Positions 1 through 13,301 of a DNA stretch of 64,000 nt are shown one piece after another. Where the stretch lies: contig JBAMJV010009106.1 in NCBI GenBank assembly GCA_037951105.1, positions 174,320 to 238,319 of the forward strand. Direction: 5' to 3'. The stretch's first letter is position 1. Each line of letters starts with the position of its first letter. Source of the stretch: Echinarachnius parma. Its lineage: Eukaryota > Echinodermata > Echinoidea > Clypeasteroida > Echinarachniidae. Below the pieces are notes generated by a model. The model ran no database searches and was not told the DNA's origin. It saw only the letters and a program-made list of their open reading frames with translations. Both the position numbers and the translations under genes were made by a program.

Positions 1-213
1 AAATAAAATAAATATGATCTACGGTATCATGTAAGAGATGTGACATTATGGGCAATCGGGCATACTTAGCATGTCGCCCGTTTGGGCGATAGTAACAGTG
101 TTGCCAGAAATTGAGAAAAGGGGCGTATTGGATGTCAAACTAAATATACACTACATATTTTGTTATCAAACTTAAATGATCACGTACTGTATAACAATTT
201 CATGAGCATTATA

Positions 214-762
214 CAGGGTGGCCCAAAAAACGAAACGGTGCACTTCCCAAAATAAAGTTACAAAATGAGTATTTCCATCGGATAGAGTGTCTTTTCCAAT
301 GAAAAAAACGATACCAAGAACAGTCAATTTGGTCGTGTAGTTTTTGTTTTAGGGCGCTGTGAGTAACACCATGTCAGGTTCCCATTTTTGCCAATTTTTA
401 CCAAGTCAGTGCCTGATAAATCGCACTTACTGTCCATCATACCATTGAACACGCGAGCAATCCACGCGCCATTGTTACTGTGCATTCAGCTGTGTACCGA
501 GCGGTGCCGAGAGAATGGGCATAGTTGTTCGATAGTATGAAGGGCAGTAAGTCTCATTTATCAGACACTGACTTGGTAAAAATTGACAATAATGGGAACA
601 TGACATGGTCTCACTCAAAGCGCCCTTAAACAAAAACTACACGTCCAAAATAACTGCTCTTGGTATCGTTGTTCATTGGAAAGGGCACCCTATCCGATGG
701 ACATAATCATTTAGTTACTATATTTTGGGAAGTGCCCCGTTCCGTTTTTTGGGGCCACCCTG
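214..762. mobile_element. mariner-like MITE, long hairpin
   Basis: The two ends are inverted copies starting CAGGGTGGCCCA (right end GGCCACCCTG with one extra G) and are flanked by TA on both sides (212-213, 763-764). The inverted similarity runs almost to the centre: the segment near 300-430 reappears reversed near 545-690, so the whole element can fold into one hairpin. No coding capacity is visible. The TA target and CAGGG ends fit a non-autonomous Tc1/mariner element. A second element with the same ends, of different internal sequence, lies at 56769-57389. Confidence 0.85.
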
Positions 763-763
763 T

Positions 764-2734
764 ATATACTACAATGTAATCACTGCATACTAAACATGAA
801 CATGATCTATCATGTACGAGCTGTAACTAGGCTAAAGGCATTTTAGCATTTAAAGCATGTCGCTCACATGGGAGATGACTTCGTATAGTGGTTTAGACCA
901 AACATACAACATGTACAAAGAGGTGCGTAATGGATTCGACACGGGTGCGTAAAACATGTGAAACGGTGACATACTGTACATGGACAGTCAAATACACCAG
1001 CTTTCGCCATACGCTATTAATTGTGATTGTTTGCCTTCAACAGGAGGATGTGGGCGGGATGGGGGTCGGACAGGGGGTGGATCGGGCAGAGGGGGGGGGG
1101 GGGGGGGGGGGAGCTCACAACGGCTCCGCCCTCATGCTGAATGCACGCACCACTGGGATCAAAGCAAGGACGTGTTTACTTCCTTGTCTCGTGACCAAGT
1201 GCATGAGAAAGTAACAATAATATTGATATATCCCATTACCACCACCTCCTGTCAACTAGCTGTGAAGATAATAAGCGGTACTGTTTGTCTGGTTTATTTG
1301 TTAGTTTGTTTGTTTGTTGTTGTTTTTTGTGTTAATAATAAAATGCTATAATACAATATCTTAGAAAATACATTTGTTGATGAATCATAAACGTCCATAG
1401 CATACATACATAAAAAGAACATTAGCCCAAACATCATACCAATTATACATCATTGAATAAAGTGGTATGTTGGCCAATGTCAGTACAGTACATTTTTCGT
1501 CCTCGTATGCAGACATTACATCATAACGATAACTATGAATTGTGTGATTCAAATATGTATACCATGCGTAGTATGCACATGTTCATCGTCACACAACAAT
1601 ATAAATACAAAAATCATTCTACAAATCACTCAATAAATCGCCACCCGTTTGAAACAGAAGTAACACATAACTAGCAATACACAGAGCGATGTGTTTTAAT
1701 ATGTAGGTTATTAATATCCAATCATCATGATCATATGCTGACCGACGGTGTTGCGCCATTTGTAGGGCAATAACAAATTGCCTTTGTGAACCTGCTATAT
1801 ATATATGTATATATTTGTAACTCTATAATGTGGAGACACAAATATAATTCTATTATCGAATATGTTAATTTAACCAGGGAGGAAATTCCAGTCTCCTTGA
1901 TTTAAACCTCGCCGTATATGATATACCACATGGAGAAAATGGTCACTGTGTGATTGCGTACGTTAAACAAAACAAGTATTTCCCTTTAATGGTATGAAAC
2001 TAATGTAAATTATAAGGATATATGTTATTTTTATGAGGACTCATATCCCACGTCACGTCACTCTTAAATAATAAGTAAGGACAACCTTCAAAACTGTACA
2101 CAATGTTATTACTTATATAGTCAGCTGACAATGTCTTGTACGGACCAGAGAGCTGGATAAGTAGTACCGCAATGAACGGACAAAGGGCAGTCTTTAAAGT
2201 TGTGTACATTACAACACATGTCGGTGCCTATTACATAGCGGGTTATCGCCGCAAAGCCTTTATCATGTTTACAACAGTTGTCAAAACGTTTAACGCGTTG
2301 ATAATAACTGTTTACAGAAACCCGGATTATGGATTATATATCATGTATATCTTGGGTTATCAGACATAGATATAATATTCAGATGGCACCCAAGAACCTA
2401 CGATCAGTGCTGGAACCAACTTCCACTTATATGCTACACAGTGACTCTATTAATTTCAAGTTAGTTTCCCCTTTTCTTAGATTGCTGTCTTTCACGAAGC
2501 TTGGTGATTAAACATTTCTTTTTGAATTATACCAGTGTATAAAGAATATAATTTTGGCAATATGACGGAGTTCGTGTTATTAACATTACTAAAAGAAAGT
2601 GCTTATGATTAATGTGTAATGAACACTGCACTCTCATTTGTAATAATATGAAACCTGCCCGGACTGGTCTCCAAACAAATGTTACGGGTAAAACCCTCAC
2701 CATTTATTCGATTAACGATAACTTAGCCCTAACT
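764..2734. other. AT-rich DNA without recognisable gene
   Basis: I see no exon, RNA gene or named repeat here. A G homopolymer of about 20 bases lies near 1090-1111 and causes the apparent glycine-rich reading frames around it. The rest is AT-rich with stops in every frame. Confidence 0.5.
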
Positions 2735-2860
2735 TAGTTTCGGCGTGTTGCACAGGATGCGTGTGTGAGGAAATAGATAAGCACTGGTCTAGCAATACGG
2801 AGGTCTCGGGTTCGATTCCAAGGGAAGCCCATTTACCATTGAATTTGCTCATTTCATTTT
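2735..2860 (+). repeat. tRNA-like SINE remnant
   Basis: A GGTTCGATTCC segment at about 2808-2819 is a good match to the B box of a tRNA-type RNA polymerase III promoter. It follows a degenerate tRNA-like stretch and ends in a low-complexity AT tail. The A box is not convincing, so this is probably an old SINE head, not a functional tRNA gene. Confidence 0.35.
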
Positions 2861-3204
2861 GTTTTTGTGTATATTTCTGGTGAGTTTGTCCTTTGTTTGA
2901 AAAACAAAATGAGATCCACGATGTCATAATTATAATGATTGTGTGCTTCACACGACACTCCATATTTAATGTTCGTTATTTAAAACCCTCCCGTACAGGC
3001 CCCCATTTATTGTTTACGGTTCCGTTTACATTCGAATGTTACAACTTCAAGAAGAAAAAACCGTATGAAGCACCGCATGTCTTACATATCCAACATGATA
3101 ACATAACGAAGGTTGATCGTCATTCAGCCTTCGCTTCGAGGTCCGTGGTGTATCAGCTTAAAAAAGAAATATGTCAAGTACGATGTGAACATGTGTTGTG
3201 CTTT

Positions 3205-3450
3205 TTTTTAAGTGGGTGAGTGTGCGTGTGTGTGTGTGTGTATGTGTATGTGTGTTTGTTTGTATGTATGTGTGTGTATGTGGCTATGTGCGTTTTGTCT
3301 GCGAGTGTGTTTGTGAGTGTCAGTGTGTGTGCGTGCGCGTAAGTTTGTATGACATGTGCGTGTATGTGTGTGAGAATATGTTTGTGTGTATGTGTGTAAG
3401 TGTGTACGTGCGTATTATGTCCATATGTGTGTCTGTGCATCTATGCGTGT
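3205..3450. repeat. (TG)n-rich microsatellite
   Basis: Degenerate TG/TGTA/TGCG dinucleotide repeat. It produces the apparent Cys-Val (+) and His-Thr (-) reading frames around 3174-3587, which are not genes. Confidence 0.9.
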
Positions 3451-3459
3451 ATTTCAGAA

Positions 3460-5391
3460 CATTTTTATATTTTCGAGTCCCTGCAGCTATGATCATTCCC
3501 GGGTGGTCACTCTCATACAAAAGTTCTACCCACCCGTGTCCATCAACCTCTGAAATGAACCCTAAATGGCGTATCGCACCTTCGTAAGTTTACACCCCTA
3601 AATGGCGTAATGCTTGGAAAACCTACCCTTAGTGGCGCAAAATGCACCTGATTGGTACCTTGTTTGTGATTTTTTTTTCGATGAGTGCTGAAAACCACCC
3701 CTTTTTAAGGAAAACGTCGTCAATGCCGTATAGGTGAAAATGATACCCTTTCGACGCCTTTTTTGGACGCGGGTGCGTGGCCAGTCATGTTGGGAGTGAC
3801 CCCCCCCCCCCCCCCCCCCCCGAGGGATAATCATTCTCCTTTATTTCCTCCTGTCCCCTTTTTGTCTATGTTTGTATTTTCTTTTATCCCGTGTCACTTC
3901 ATCCTAAACACTTCATCCCAAACACTCAACATTTTCAAGGTGAAAGTCTATCGTGTCTGTATGTGACTGTATACCTTCGGTGGATTCAATCTTCCTTACA
4001 TCTACCTCCCATCTACCTAGCATTATCTTCAAACATTAAACCCAAAATGACAGTCTAGGAAAAGCTTTACAAATCGCTAACCTTACAAATGACATTATGA
4101 CATCTTTAAGCGCTTGAATGTAGTTAGAGGTGCGGATTCAGATTCCTGTATAAGTGGATAATAGTTATTGTAATATTAACATGAACAATGCTAATACTAT
4201 TTAAAGTAATAAAACCCTTAAAAATAAAGTCATCCACTTTTTATACAAATTCATTACTAAGCTGTCGTTTGATAATTATAACATAGTACCACATAATATG
4301 AATGTTCAATAGCAGCGATATTTGGCAGTATGTTTGGTGAACGAGGGATAAGATTGTTCAAAGATTCCTATGGTCCTTGACAATTTCTTGCAACCGATTC
4401 ACACTCCTTTTAATCGTAATGGAGACGGTTATCACCGTACATGCACGTCAAGAGAACCATGAAGTGAATTAACCGCGGTGAATATACGAATGATAAATGT
4501 TATAATAACAACATGAACAAAGGAGCTCTAAAGGTTAACGAATTCATTGCAAAATATCACCTACTCACTCTAAGTCCACCTAATTCCTTTTTGTATCGGT
4601 TACCATGACAATCATGAGGGCTTCTGAATGTAAATGTTATTTCAAAGAGTCTAGTCTACAGTTGCTTCTTTCAAGTGTGTAGAGGGAGGAGCAAGGGGCA
4701 AACACACCCTTCTTATCAACTCTTTGACCCTTAAATGAAAATTAAAAGATTACATTTCTGATTTTGATCCAGGTTACCCCTTGTGGTAATCCAAGTGACC
4801 ATCAACGTTGGTAGCGTAAGGGGGTGGGGAGGGGGGGGGGGGGGCAGGGCACACACCTCGACCCTCATTATAAGGAGGATTGCTTTTTTCTACGACCCTC
4901 ACTGGTGAAATTAAAATAACGAAATACATTGCACTTTTATTTTAAATTATGGTCCAGGTTACCCCATCCTTGGAAACCCTGCACCCTTCTTGCCCCCATT
5001 TGCCCCCTACCCCCTCACCCCTCCCCCTCACCCCTCCCCCAACGTACTATACTACTGGGCAATCGTGAACAACAAGGAACCAATTGAAAACAATCATTAG
5101 TATTACACACAAGGCTGATAAACATTTATCACGTTTAAGTTATAGCATCCTATAATCATCATTATCATTATTACAGTTCGCTTTGGGTAATCTGACTTGT
5201 ATATTTCGCATGCTGCTAATAAACGCAGCAAGGATACCTTCATAAAAGGTTTTTACCAGTAATTATGCAAGATAAACATGGTAAAAGAAGTATCACGAGA
5301 AGAACATTCATAAAGGTATTTTTAATTATCCCCTTTGCGACTTCGAATTTCAATGTATGTATTGTTGCCTTGTTTGTTGCATTAATTGCAT
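3460..5391. other. non-coding, with C and G homopolymers
   Basis: A short motif (about AAATGGCGTA) recurs three times between 3560 and 3640. There is a run of more than 20 C at 3800-3821 and a G run near 4829-4844. No exon with credible splice sites was found. Confidence 0.45.
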
Positions 5392-5800
5392 TAAAGGGTA
5401 CCACCACCCAAAAATAATAATCTTTTTATAGAAAGGTAACATCTTTAGTATTCCACTCCTTCAATAAGTTCACAAAAATATGTTTTCAGAAAAAATATAT
5501 AATTGGAAAACGCATCACCTTTCTCAGCCATGCGGTCATGCGGTCTGAATGCGCAGACTATTATGCGAGCAGAGCCAGCGGCGCTCTATGCAGAGCGAAC
5601 GAATCATCCGGGATTCTATTGACGTACGCGTGAATTGCATTGGCGCACTCGCAAATGCCTGGTCCGTGTGGAACCACGAGATAGCCGTGGTTCCGTAAGT
5701 GGTGGAAATTAATTGCTTTGATTATGAATTTAAAACGTTCTATTAATGTCTGCCACAAATGTTCTGTAGAGTGTTCCGACAAGGAAAGTCATACATTTAC
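5392..5800. repeat. Possible MITE end with short hairpin
   Basis: Starts with TTAAAGGGTACCACC, the same TTAA-AGG terminus as the MITE families of this window, but I cannot find the matching right end. Inside, GGAACCACG (5670-5678) and CGTGGTTCC (5686-5694) form a perfect 9-bp stem with a 7-base loop. GC content is locally raised at 5530-5700. The 73-residue minus-strand frame here matches nothing I know. Confidence 0.3.
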
Positions 5801-5947
5801 CCGTCCAGTTAGTTAATTATCTTAATAATGTACTGCATCACTTTAATAGGTAGGTGATCTATCCTCACGCCTGGGTGTTTTACATCTTTGAAATATATTG
5901 ATAGAATTTGCTGTAGATTTTGAGCCGTAATGAATCAATGTTAAATG

Positions 5948-6870
5948 TTAAAGGGGTAGTACAGTTTTGGTAAGGCTGAACTTTAGTAACCAAACCTGGA
6001 CAGTAACATAATCAACTAATAGTTATAACTCCACCATGCTCGAAAGGTATACACAATTACAAACGACTAAGTAAAAAGCCCGTTATCATTCAAAAAGAGC
6101 CATTAAAACACAAGAGGGCGCTTTCTAAAAAGGCATTGCTTTCAACCATTTTTCATACAAAATTATGCATGTGATGTTTTTTTGAAATAATGATAAAGGG
6201 ATCTAGTAACTTTGTTGACATGCGCAAAAAGTGATGAATGGTTGATGCAATGTATAATGTTGTTATCTCATATGTCCACAGGGTATTGTGTGAAAATTTC
6301 AAGTCAAATGGACATTGTATGGCCAAGTTATGAGCGAAAATGCAAAGTGATATTCAGTAACGCACTGCACTCACTTTGTACACAGAAGAAAAACTCGCCC
6401 GGAGTTTTTCTTATTTGAATATTTTAATCATACATATCTTTGTAACGAAAGGGAAATTTGAAAAACCGAAACCAGTCCCGTGATTTTATTGTTAATACGA
6501 ATACAACAAGGTATAAGGGAACCGCTAGAATTAAAATTTTATTTTGAGGATTTGGACAATGTTACTAAGTCCCTTTAAATAGAGAGATCATCAACAACTA
6601 TTTAAACAAAACTTTTTAAAATTTTTGAAAAAGTGCAAGCATTTTTTTAATTTTGTGAAAAATCGTCTAATTATTTGGGCCCCAAATAATTTTAAGATCA
6701 GATATATTTATTGATATTTCAGCCGTTTCTGGGTCGATTTTGACCAAATAAAGTTTATTCTGCCATTTATATTGCATGTTCTCTCAAATTCGACACTCAG
6801 TTTTTCATTACCTCACAACAAAATTGTGATGTGCAGCGCCCTCTCTACCAAAACTAAACTACCCCTTTAA
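5948..6870 (+). mobile_element. Family A MITE (TTAA-flanked), interrupted
   Basis: Ends TTAA-AGGGGTAGTACAGTTTTGGT on the left, with the inverse on the right (ACCAAAACTAAACTACCCCT-TTAA). The element is about 535 bp once the family B MITE at 6192-6579 is set aside. Family A is the commonest repeat of the window (also near 12.4, 13.1, 27.1, 28.8, 37.2-38.2, 39.6, 45.2-46.2, 47.7 and 58.4 kb). It has no coding capacity. TTAA target sites with AGG termini fit Kolobok or piggyBac-type elements; the AGG start favours Kolobok, from memory. Confidence 0.85.
6192..6579 (+). mobile_element. Family B MITE nested in family A
   Basis: Begins AAAGGGATCTAGTAACTTTG and ends with the inverse GTTACTAAGTCCCTTT; about 388 bp. 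It sits within the family A copy at 5948-6870, at the point where uninterrupted A copies read ATGATTAAATAG, so B inserted into an existing A copy at a TTAA-like site. Other B copies or fragments: 10888-11271, 31102-31320, 34020-34173, 43151-43548, 46260-46447, and short pieces at 50035-50110, 58575-58665 and 62483-62514. Confidence 0.85.
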
Positions 6871-9693
6871 ATATTGATTAAAGGGAACAAAAGAGATCCT
6901 ATGAACATATTTAACGTATTGATGTTTTAACATCACTTACTTAGATTTTGTAGAAAAAAAATAAGCTCCACCGGTTGCCCCCCCCCCCCCCCCCCCGTCC
7001 CCCACGCACACATACACATCTATCCTATCCTATCCCCTGGATAATTACCCCGGACAATTACACACACTTAAATGGGTATTATTGTCCCCCATCTGCCTCG
7101 ACTCTGCCTACGACCATAACGAGTACGCCACAGCATGATCGGTGCAGCTGCATGAATGGAAGTCATTCCCGATGAATAATGACGTTTCCTCGACCTTGGC
7201 CTTTTTGGTAGAAAAAAAAAATGTTCCGAGATTTCTCCCGCATTTTAAAAGCAATAATTACTAATCGTTCGTAAGACGTTAATGATATTTAAAATTGTAT
7301 TAGTAGTATGCCTATGCTGCTAAAGCCGCATGACAGTTTGGAGAAATATGAAATTGAATGGGGTGGCTCGTTTTGGATCAGGTCTCATAGGATTGTCATT
7401 AGTAATTGAAATATGAAAATAGTCTCTTAATGTTTTTTTTTTTTTTTTTTTTTTGGTATAACAAATCTCTACTGGACATAAGTGGGAACTAGAAAATATT
7501 CTTAAGGGAATCGGTGACAATTTGTGAATTGGGTTTGTCTGCATGGACCAGGCTGGCTTTGCTTGTTTTTGTATTTCAAGGTAAAAAAGTGTTTCGATGA
7601 AGATATTGGAGGAAAAACCCATCGATAAAAAATGGAGGCTAAGGAAATCCAATTAAGCAAGTGAATGTATTTGTTTGTTGTTGATAAGTTTGCCAATTTG
7701 TATACTATTTGATTGTTTTCGCACAATTTATGACGCCAAAATGACCAATGGAACTGTCGCTGGAAGTGAAAGGTATTTTGGACGCCCCCAAGTGGGGTCA
7801 ATTTTAAACTGCATGTTTGCCGTTCCCCTAATATAACCCCGACGGACAGGATTACACGCCCTGCCTTCAATAATCAAGATTTAACAAGTTTCTTTCATTT
7901 GACCACGGCAACCGAATGGGTTGTGAAGAAAGTCTATGGGGATTTATTCATTTGTATAAATCGTTGTCACCATAGCGATAATTAAGTATTTCATGTATCT
8001 TGAATTTCGCCATCATATCAATTTCAAATTCATGTACAAATACGAATTTCTGCAGGTATGTTTGACTTTCTTTGTATTTATCATTACAATATGGTTACGA
8101 AATTCAGTGTAGGTGCACGATATACAATATACATATAAGTTGTGAGGAAAAGATATATATATTTCATTATTATTTTGTTTTGGGGGTCTGATATTTGATA
8201 ATCGTGATCTACTACCCCCGAATATACATGCTGAAGTGATGTTCACGTGAAAGTATTGATTAAGTAACTTAGCACCGCCTTAATATATGGGTCACAATCA
8301 ATGGATCAATACAAATGCACGTCTCGACCACTTAAACCTTGCGTAGATATACAGTTGACGCGATAATATGAAGATGATTCGAAAATATATATAGTTGTAA
8401 CCAACATGTACATGATCCGTTTTTGTTCAAGAGTCAAAATATACACCCACGGCATGAGCGTTTTTAAGATTATATAGATTTCACTTTAAAATGTTGGCAA
8501 CAAAAGTATTTACTTGTTGTACCCTAGAATCATAGAAAGAAAGTAATTATTTATTTAATGTCCTTGTTAGGCATACTTTGTTTGTGATGAATGCGTTCTC
8601 TGTTCTTTAAACAAATTGTTATTTATATAGGGGAACTTGGGAAACAATATTGATGCTATTTTGAATCATTAGGTAAAAGGATTTGTTTTAGTTTGGATAA
8701 AGATCCCCCTTTACATGTAACTTGTGTCTTACTTGCATCAATTTATACAAACAATGATTATTCATTAGTAATGTCACATCAATACGAACCCATACTAATG
8801 TTTTATTGACTGAAGGTATGCGAGCATATTGAGTGTGTATAGCATGATTCTAATAAATGCTTATCTGCATAAATAATGCAGATGCCGTAAAATCTAATGC
8901 AATTTCCGAAAGATAACAAAGATATCGAATAAACGGCTCGTGCCTTAGAGCTAGATTCATTCGTATATCATGGCAAAATTAACCATTCCTTTTTCAAGCT
9001 TCGTCGCCCCAATTTAGTATCGATCATTTACCTGCTCAGACAAACTGAGATAAGATAAATAAGGGAACGATAAATTGTGGGAAGCGGCTTAAAATGATAA
9101 GTATATAATGGATAAGTATATCACTGAATGTTACCATTCTATGATTAATGAATAATAATTATATTTTTGTACCGGATGGCCATGGGTAATAGTACTAATT
9201 TAAGAGCAGTAGAGTATATGTTATAGTAGCTGCGCTATATAAATGTTATAGGTCACCTCTTGTCAATTTCCCTTCAAATTTGGCACAAATAATTATCACG
9301 CCAGGTTACAACTTTTCCGCTCATGCGCTATGAAACGCGCGCGTACGCGCCCGTCAAAGGATCTAAAAATCAGAAAATGCCCGAAAACCATAAACTTCTG
9401 AATGTTTTAATAACGTCTATGAACGCACTCACAAAACAATTTATTAATACAAACATGATAGATGTGTGTTGATGTTCAGAGGGAATTCTTTTGAAAGCCA
9501 GTGACAATATTCCTTCGTTATGGATAAGTTCAGACTAATTGGTCTGTGAAAATGTGTTTTTAGCTAATTCAACTACTTTTTAAAAATACTTGTCGTTTCA
9601 TTTTAATTTGGAATATAAACTGATAAAGGTCGAACTAAAATGAACTTAAAGGACCATAAAATCCAGACATATCGTTGTATGCACAATACGAAT
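6871..9693. other. AT-rich non-coding DNA
   Basis: No exon, RNA gene or recognised transposon. A C run lies at 6978-6996 and a T run of about 21 near 7434-7454. The longest open frame (122 codons, minus, 7502-7870) has no recognisable motif and no coding composition. A short GC-rich patch near 9300-9360 is unexplained. Confidence 0.45.
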
Positions 9694-10288
9694 CTAAACC
9701 GAACACAAAAAGTTACTACCCCCCTAAACAATTCCTTTAATTTCATAACTGATAATTGCCTCAAGCTCTAATTTTACCACAAGATTTCTACAATTGTTAT
9801 AAACTTGTTTTGTGTGAAAATCAGAGATATCCATCACTTCATGGCCGAATGCGCACATATTAAAGACACAATGACCAACTTTCAAAAGTCACAAGAACTT
9901 GCGCATGCCTGTTTACTGTTGTGAAACAGCACATGTGACTTAATGCATTTATTATGTTTTATGAAACAATGCTGATTGAAATTCCATTCATTTTAATTTT
10001 GTAATGGCACATGTGGTTAAATGCATTAATTGCAATTTATTGTTAAACAGTGCAATTAGAAATTTCTCAATACTCAATAAACTGCAATATTAATATTACT
10101 TTTGTGAATTTAAAATATGACTATTTTCTCTTAAATGTGTGCTTACTTAACCATGGTTTCCTCTAATTTGTATTATTGTTTTCCTACCCACCATAGACAT
10201 ATTTTGGCGAAACAAAATCTTGAAACGATTCTTGGTTATGAAATTATGAGCTGTTGTTTACTGTGGTTACTTTTTGTGTTCGGTTTAG
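9694..10288. mobile_element. Family C MITE, copy 1
   Basis: Terminal inverted repeats CTAAACCGAACACAAAAAGT on the left and the inverse ACTTTTTGTGTTCGGTTTAG on the right, about 595 bp apart. The second copy at 32204-32802 has the same length and ends, and its interior resembles this copy read in reverse. The short open frames inside are not conserved between copies, so it is non-autonomous. I cannot assign a superfamily. Confidence 0.8.
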
Positions 10289-10887
10289 ATAGGATCAATA
10301 GTCTCTTACAATTTGAGCACATTCGGTCCAAAAATAAGATTTCTATGGCTATGGAAATTTATTTCTATGAGTGACTCAAATCTGAAACGCACTCTGGCTA
10401 AGTTGTGGACTACTCCCCATACGTTTTGTATACACACAATTGCAGTTGTCTTCAATTTTCTCAAAAAATATGTCTACTCTTCGTTTTCAAGTTGAACATA
10501 CGCTTTGTAAAATAAATGTATACACAATTATATCATGAGTTTGGGAATGGAAAAGTCCAACAATGAAGACAAACTTAAAAAATTGAATCATTTGTGTACA
10601 AAATTATCAGAGTGCGTTGCCAATTTGAGTCCCCCATAGAAATAGTGGACATCTTCAAAGTGCTATAATTCTCTTGGTTCTTGCCCGATTATGCTTTATT
10701 TTTCTTAAATTATTCCTCTGATAAGGAATGATAACCTGTTGTACACGTTTGTTCTGATCTAAAAGATATCTGTATGCGTATGCAGTCTAGACGGCGTCAC
10801 TCACCAGTGCAGTTAACTTCAAGTAAAGAAATGGCGGCATTGATATGACATTTATCATTTATCGGCGGGAAGCTTTTTGATGTAATC

Positions 10888-11271
10888 TTAAAGGAACTTA
10901 GTAACATTTTCCAAATCCTCAAAATCCAATTGGAATTCTAGCGGTTTCCTCATACCTTGTTGTATTCATATTAACAATAAAAGCATGGGACAGGTTTCGG
11001 TTTTTCAAATTTTCCTTTCGTTAAAAAGATATTTACGATTGAAGTGTTCAGATGCTAAATTATCTACTGGACCATCAACACCGGGTAAAAAGAGTGCAAT
11101 GAGTTAGTGAATATCACTTTGCATTTTTGCTCATTACTCGGCCATATAACGTCCATTTAACTTGAAATGTTCACACAACACCCAGTGGACATACCAGAGA
11201 AGAACAATATACATTGTATCAACCACTCATCACTTTTTGCACATGTCAACAAAGTTACTAGATCCCTTTAA
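10888..11271 (-). mobile_element. Family B MITE, complete
   Basis: TTAA-flanked copy in the opposite orientation to 6192-6579. Left end AGGAACTTAGTAAC, right end GTTACTAGATCCCT then TTAA. Internal similarity to the other B copies is strong throughout. Confidence 0.85.
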
Positions 11272-11770
11272 AAAGAGTAATTCGTTCATGAAATTCTAAA
11301 GGAGCAGCAGTAATTCTTCTTCACAGATATATAGGTGATTAATACGTTTTTGAAATGTGTTATTAGTAACAACTCGTTCATAATACTAGTATTGTATTAG
11401 TTTCTTTTTCACATTTTTCACATTTCTGAATAGCAACAAACCCAGGGGGCAAAGGATTATTTCAAAAGAGTAATTCATGCACGACCTTCAAAAGGAGAAG
11501 CAGTAATTCTTCTTTATGGATATGTTATGACTAATACGTTTCTGAAATGTGTCATTAGTAAACAACTTGTTCATAATACTAGTATTCGTTTCGTTTTTTC
11601 TTCACATTTTTCACATTTCTGAAATAATATAATATAGCAATATATCCAGGGTACGGGGTAAAGGGTTATTTAAAAAGAGTAATTCATGCACGAACTTCTA
11701 AAGGAGAAGCAGTAATTCATGCACGAACTTCTAAAGGAGAAGCAGTAATTCGTTACGGATAGGTTATGAT
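11272..11770. repeat. Tandem repeat, about 190 bp, 2.5 copies
   Basis: Three direct copies of a block starting near AAAGAGTAATTC and including AGGAGAAGCAGTAATTC, ATAATACTAGTATT and TTCACATTTTTCACATTTC. The copies begin near 11272, 11462 and 11668; the third is short. The array starts exactly where the family B MITE ends. Confidence 0.8.
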
Positions 11771-11888
11771 TAGAGGGATCTACACACAATTTACAGGGAA
11801 AAGAGTTAAAATATGGTGCGATGTACATAACGGCCGCGAAAGGTGCAGACTAGGCATAGAAGAAAAGTTGCACCATTTTGTGCATATA

Positions 11889-12343
11889 TTAAAGGCATAT
11901 ATGCGTGGGTTATTAGACGCGTGGATCCATCTTGCGCACTTTTACGCACGTTACGTAATCCCCATTGGCTCAGTTATAAGTAGCGATCGCAAACTGTCCC
12001 GGCTTCCGAATACAGTACCCGAGTAAAAAATGCATACAAAATAGTCGCGTTCGGAATGTTTGTACTAGTCGAATGGATATCCATCAGAGATGTTTACGAG
12101 CGAAAATATCACGTAACACGCTTAACCGCAAATACTTCAAAGCGCCGCTGTTTGATGTCTTAGGTGATAGCGTGAGAAATTCTTGCTGCATGCAATTTCA
12201 TAAGAAGGCCCGTGTTCAGATATTTCGAAGCACCGCTCTTCGATCGATCCAACACATATCGTGAGTTTACCTCGAGAGATTACGGTGGAGTCGAGTTGGA
12301 ATTTGCTGACTACCCTTTATAACCCACGCATATATGCCTTTAA
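11889..12343. mobile_element. Family D MITE (TTAA-flanked)
   Basis: Perfect inverted ends, TTAA-AGGCATATATGCGTGG on the left and CCACGCATATATGCCT-TTAA on the right, about 455 bp apart. The interior is richer in GC and CpG than its surroundings and has short open frames with no recognised motif. Same TTAA-AGG end type as families A and B. Confidence 0.85.
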
Positions 12344-12428
12344 GGTTTATTTTTCTTTAGTGCAAATTCCCACCTTTCTTAGTTGTCCTTCTCAACGCGT
12401 GGTTTTCTGTTTTCCTCTATTAAACATG

Positions 12429-12700
12429 TTAAAGGGATAGTTTAGTTTTGGTTTGAGGGCGCTTTCAGAAATATTTTTTTCGTGAGGTAATAAAAAAAAC
12501 TAAGTGAAAACATTGGAAGAGCACGTGACTTTAATGATATAACAAATTTTATTTGATCAAAATTGATCCAGAAAGAGAAAGATATCATATATGGGTCCCA
12601 CATTTATTCAACAATTTAAGAAAAAATATAAATAACTGCATAAATGCCTACACTTTTTTAAAGAAAATATACCAAAAGCGGTACGGATTATGATCAAATC
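12429..12700 (-). mobile_element. Family A MITE, partial
   Basis: Starts TTAA-AGGGATAGTTTAGTTTTGG and matches other A copies for about 270 bp, including the TTTATTTGATCAAAATTGATCC block. The other end is missing. Confidence 0.75.
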
Positions 12701-13066
12701 ACCTTTTGAGCAAAGAAGTCGGGAAATCAATCAGCAAGCAATGGTAGTCCCAATTGTTGATAGATGGAAAAGGGGAAATTGAATAATGTTATTTTTAACT
12801 CCAACGTATTTATCATCACAAGTTGTATTACGATATAATTCACACAATTTGAGAAATTGTGATCATAAAATACAACTTCCAAAGCCTAAATCTAGGTTTT
12901 TGAGTCGTATTTTCTTGCATTATAGCTCGAAAACATTTAAATGTCTCTCTCTTGAAAAAAAAAAAGAAACTTGAACACACTCACTACCTTTGTACTTTTT
13001 CCTTTGGCTTTTTAGACGTGATAAATATTATTCCCATCCACTTGGTATTGTCTCGTTTATTCGTAC

Positions 13067-13300
13067 TTAAAGGGATAGTTGAGTTTTGGTATAGAGGTCG
13101 CTACACAAAGTATTTTTGTGTGAGATAATGACAAACTGAGTGTCAAATTTAAACAAGCATACAATTTCAATGACCGAATAAACTTTATTTGATAAAACTG
13201 GTTCAGAAATGGCTGAAATAAACATAACCATTTATAATAATAATAAGCCCCACAATTATTCGATAATTCTGAACCAAACGTTAACAAATTTGTTAAAATC
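13067..13300 (-). mobile_element. Family A MITE, cut by minisatellite
   Basis: Starts TTAA-AGGGATAGTTGAGTTTTGG and is collinear with the copy at 45222-45795 until about 13300, where the polypyrimidine minisatellite begins. The rest of the element is absent. Confidence 0.75.
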
Positions 13301-13301
13301 T

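Noticed and set aside
3174-3587. His-Thr-rich and Cys-Val-rich frames
   Set aside because: Read-through of the (TG)n microsatellite.
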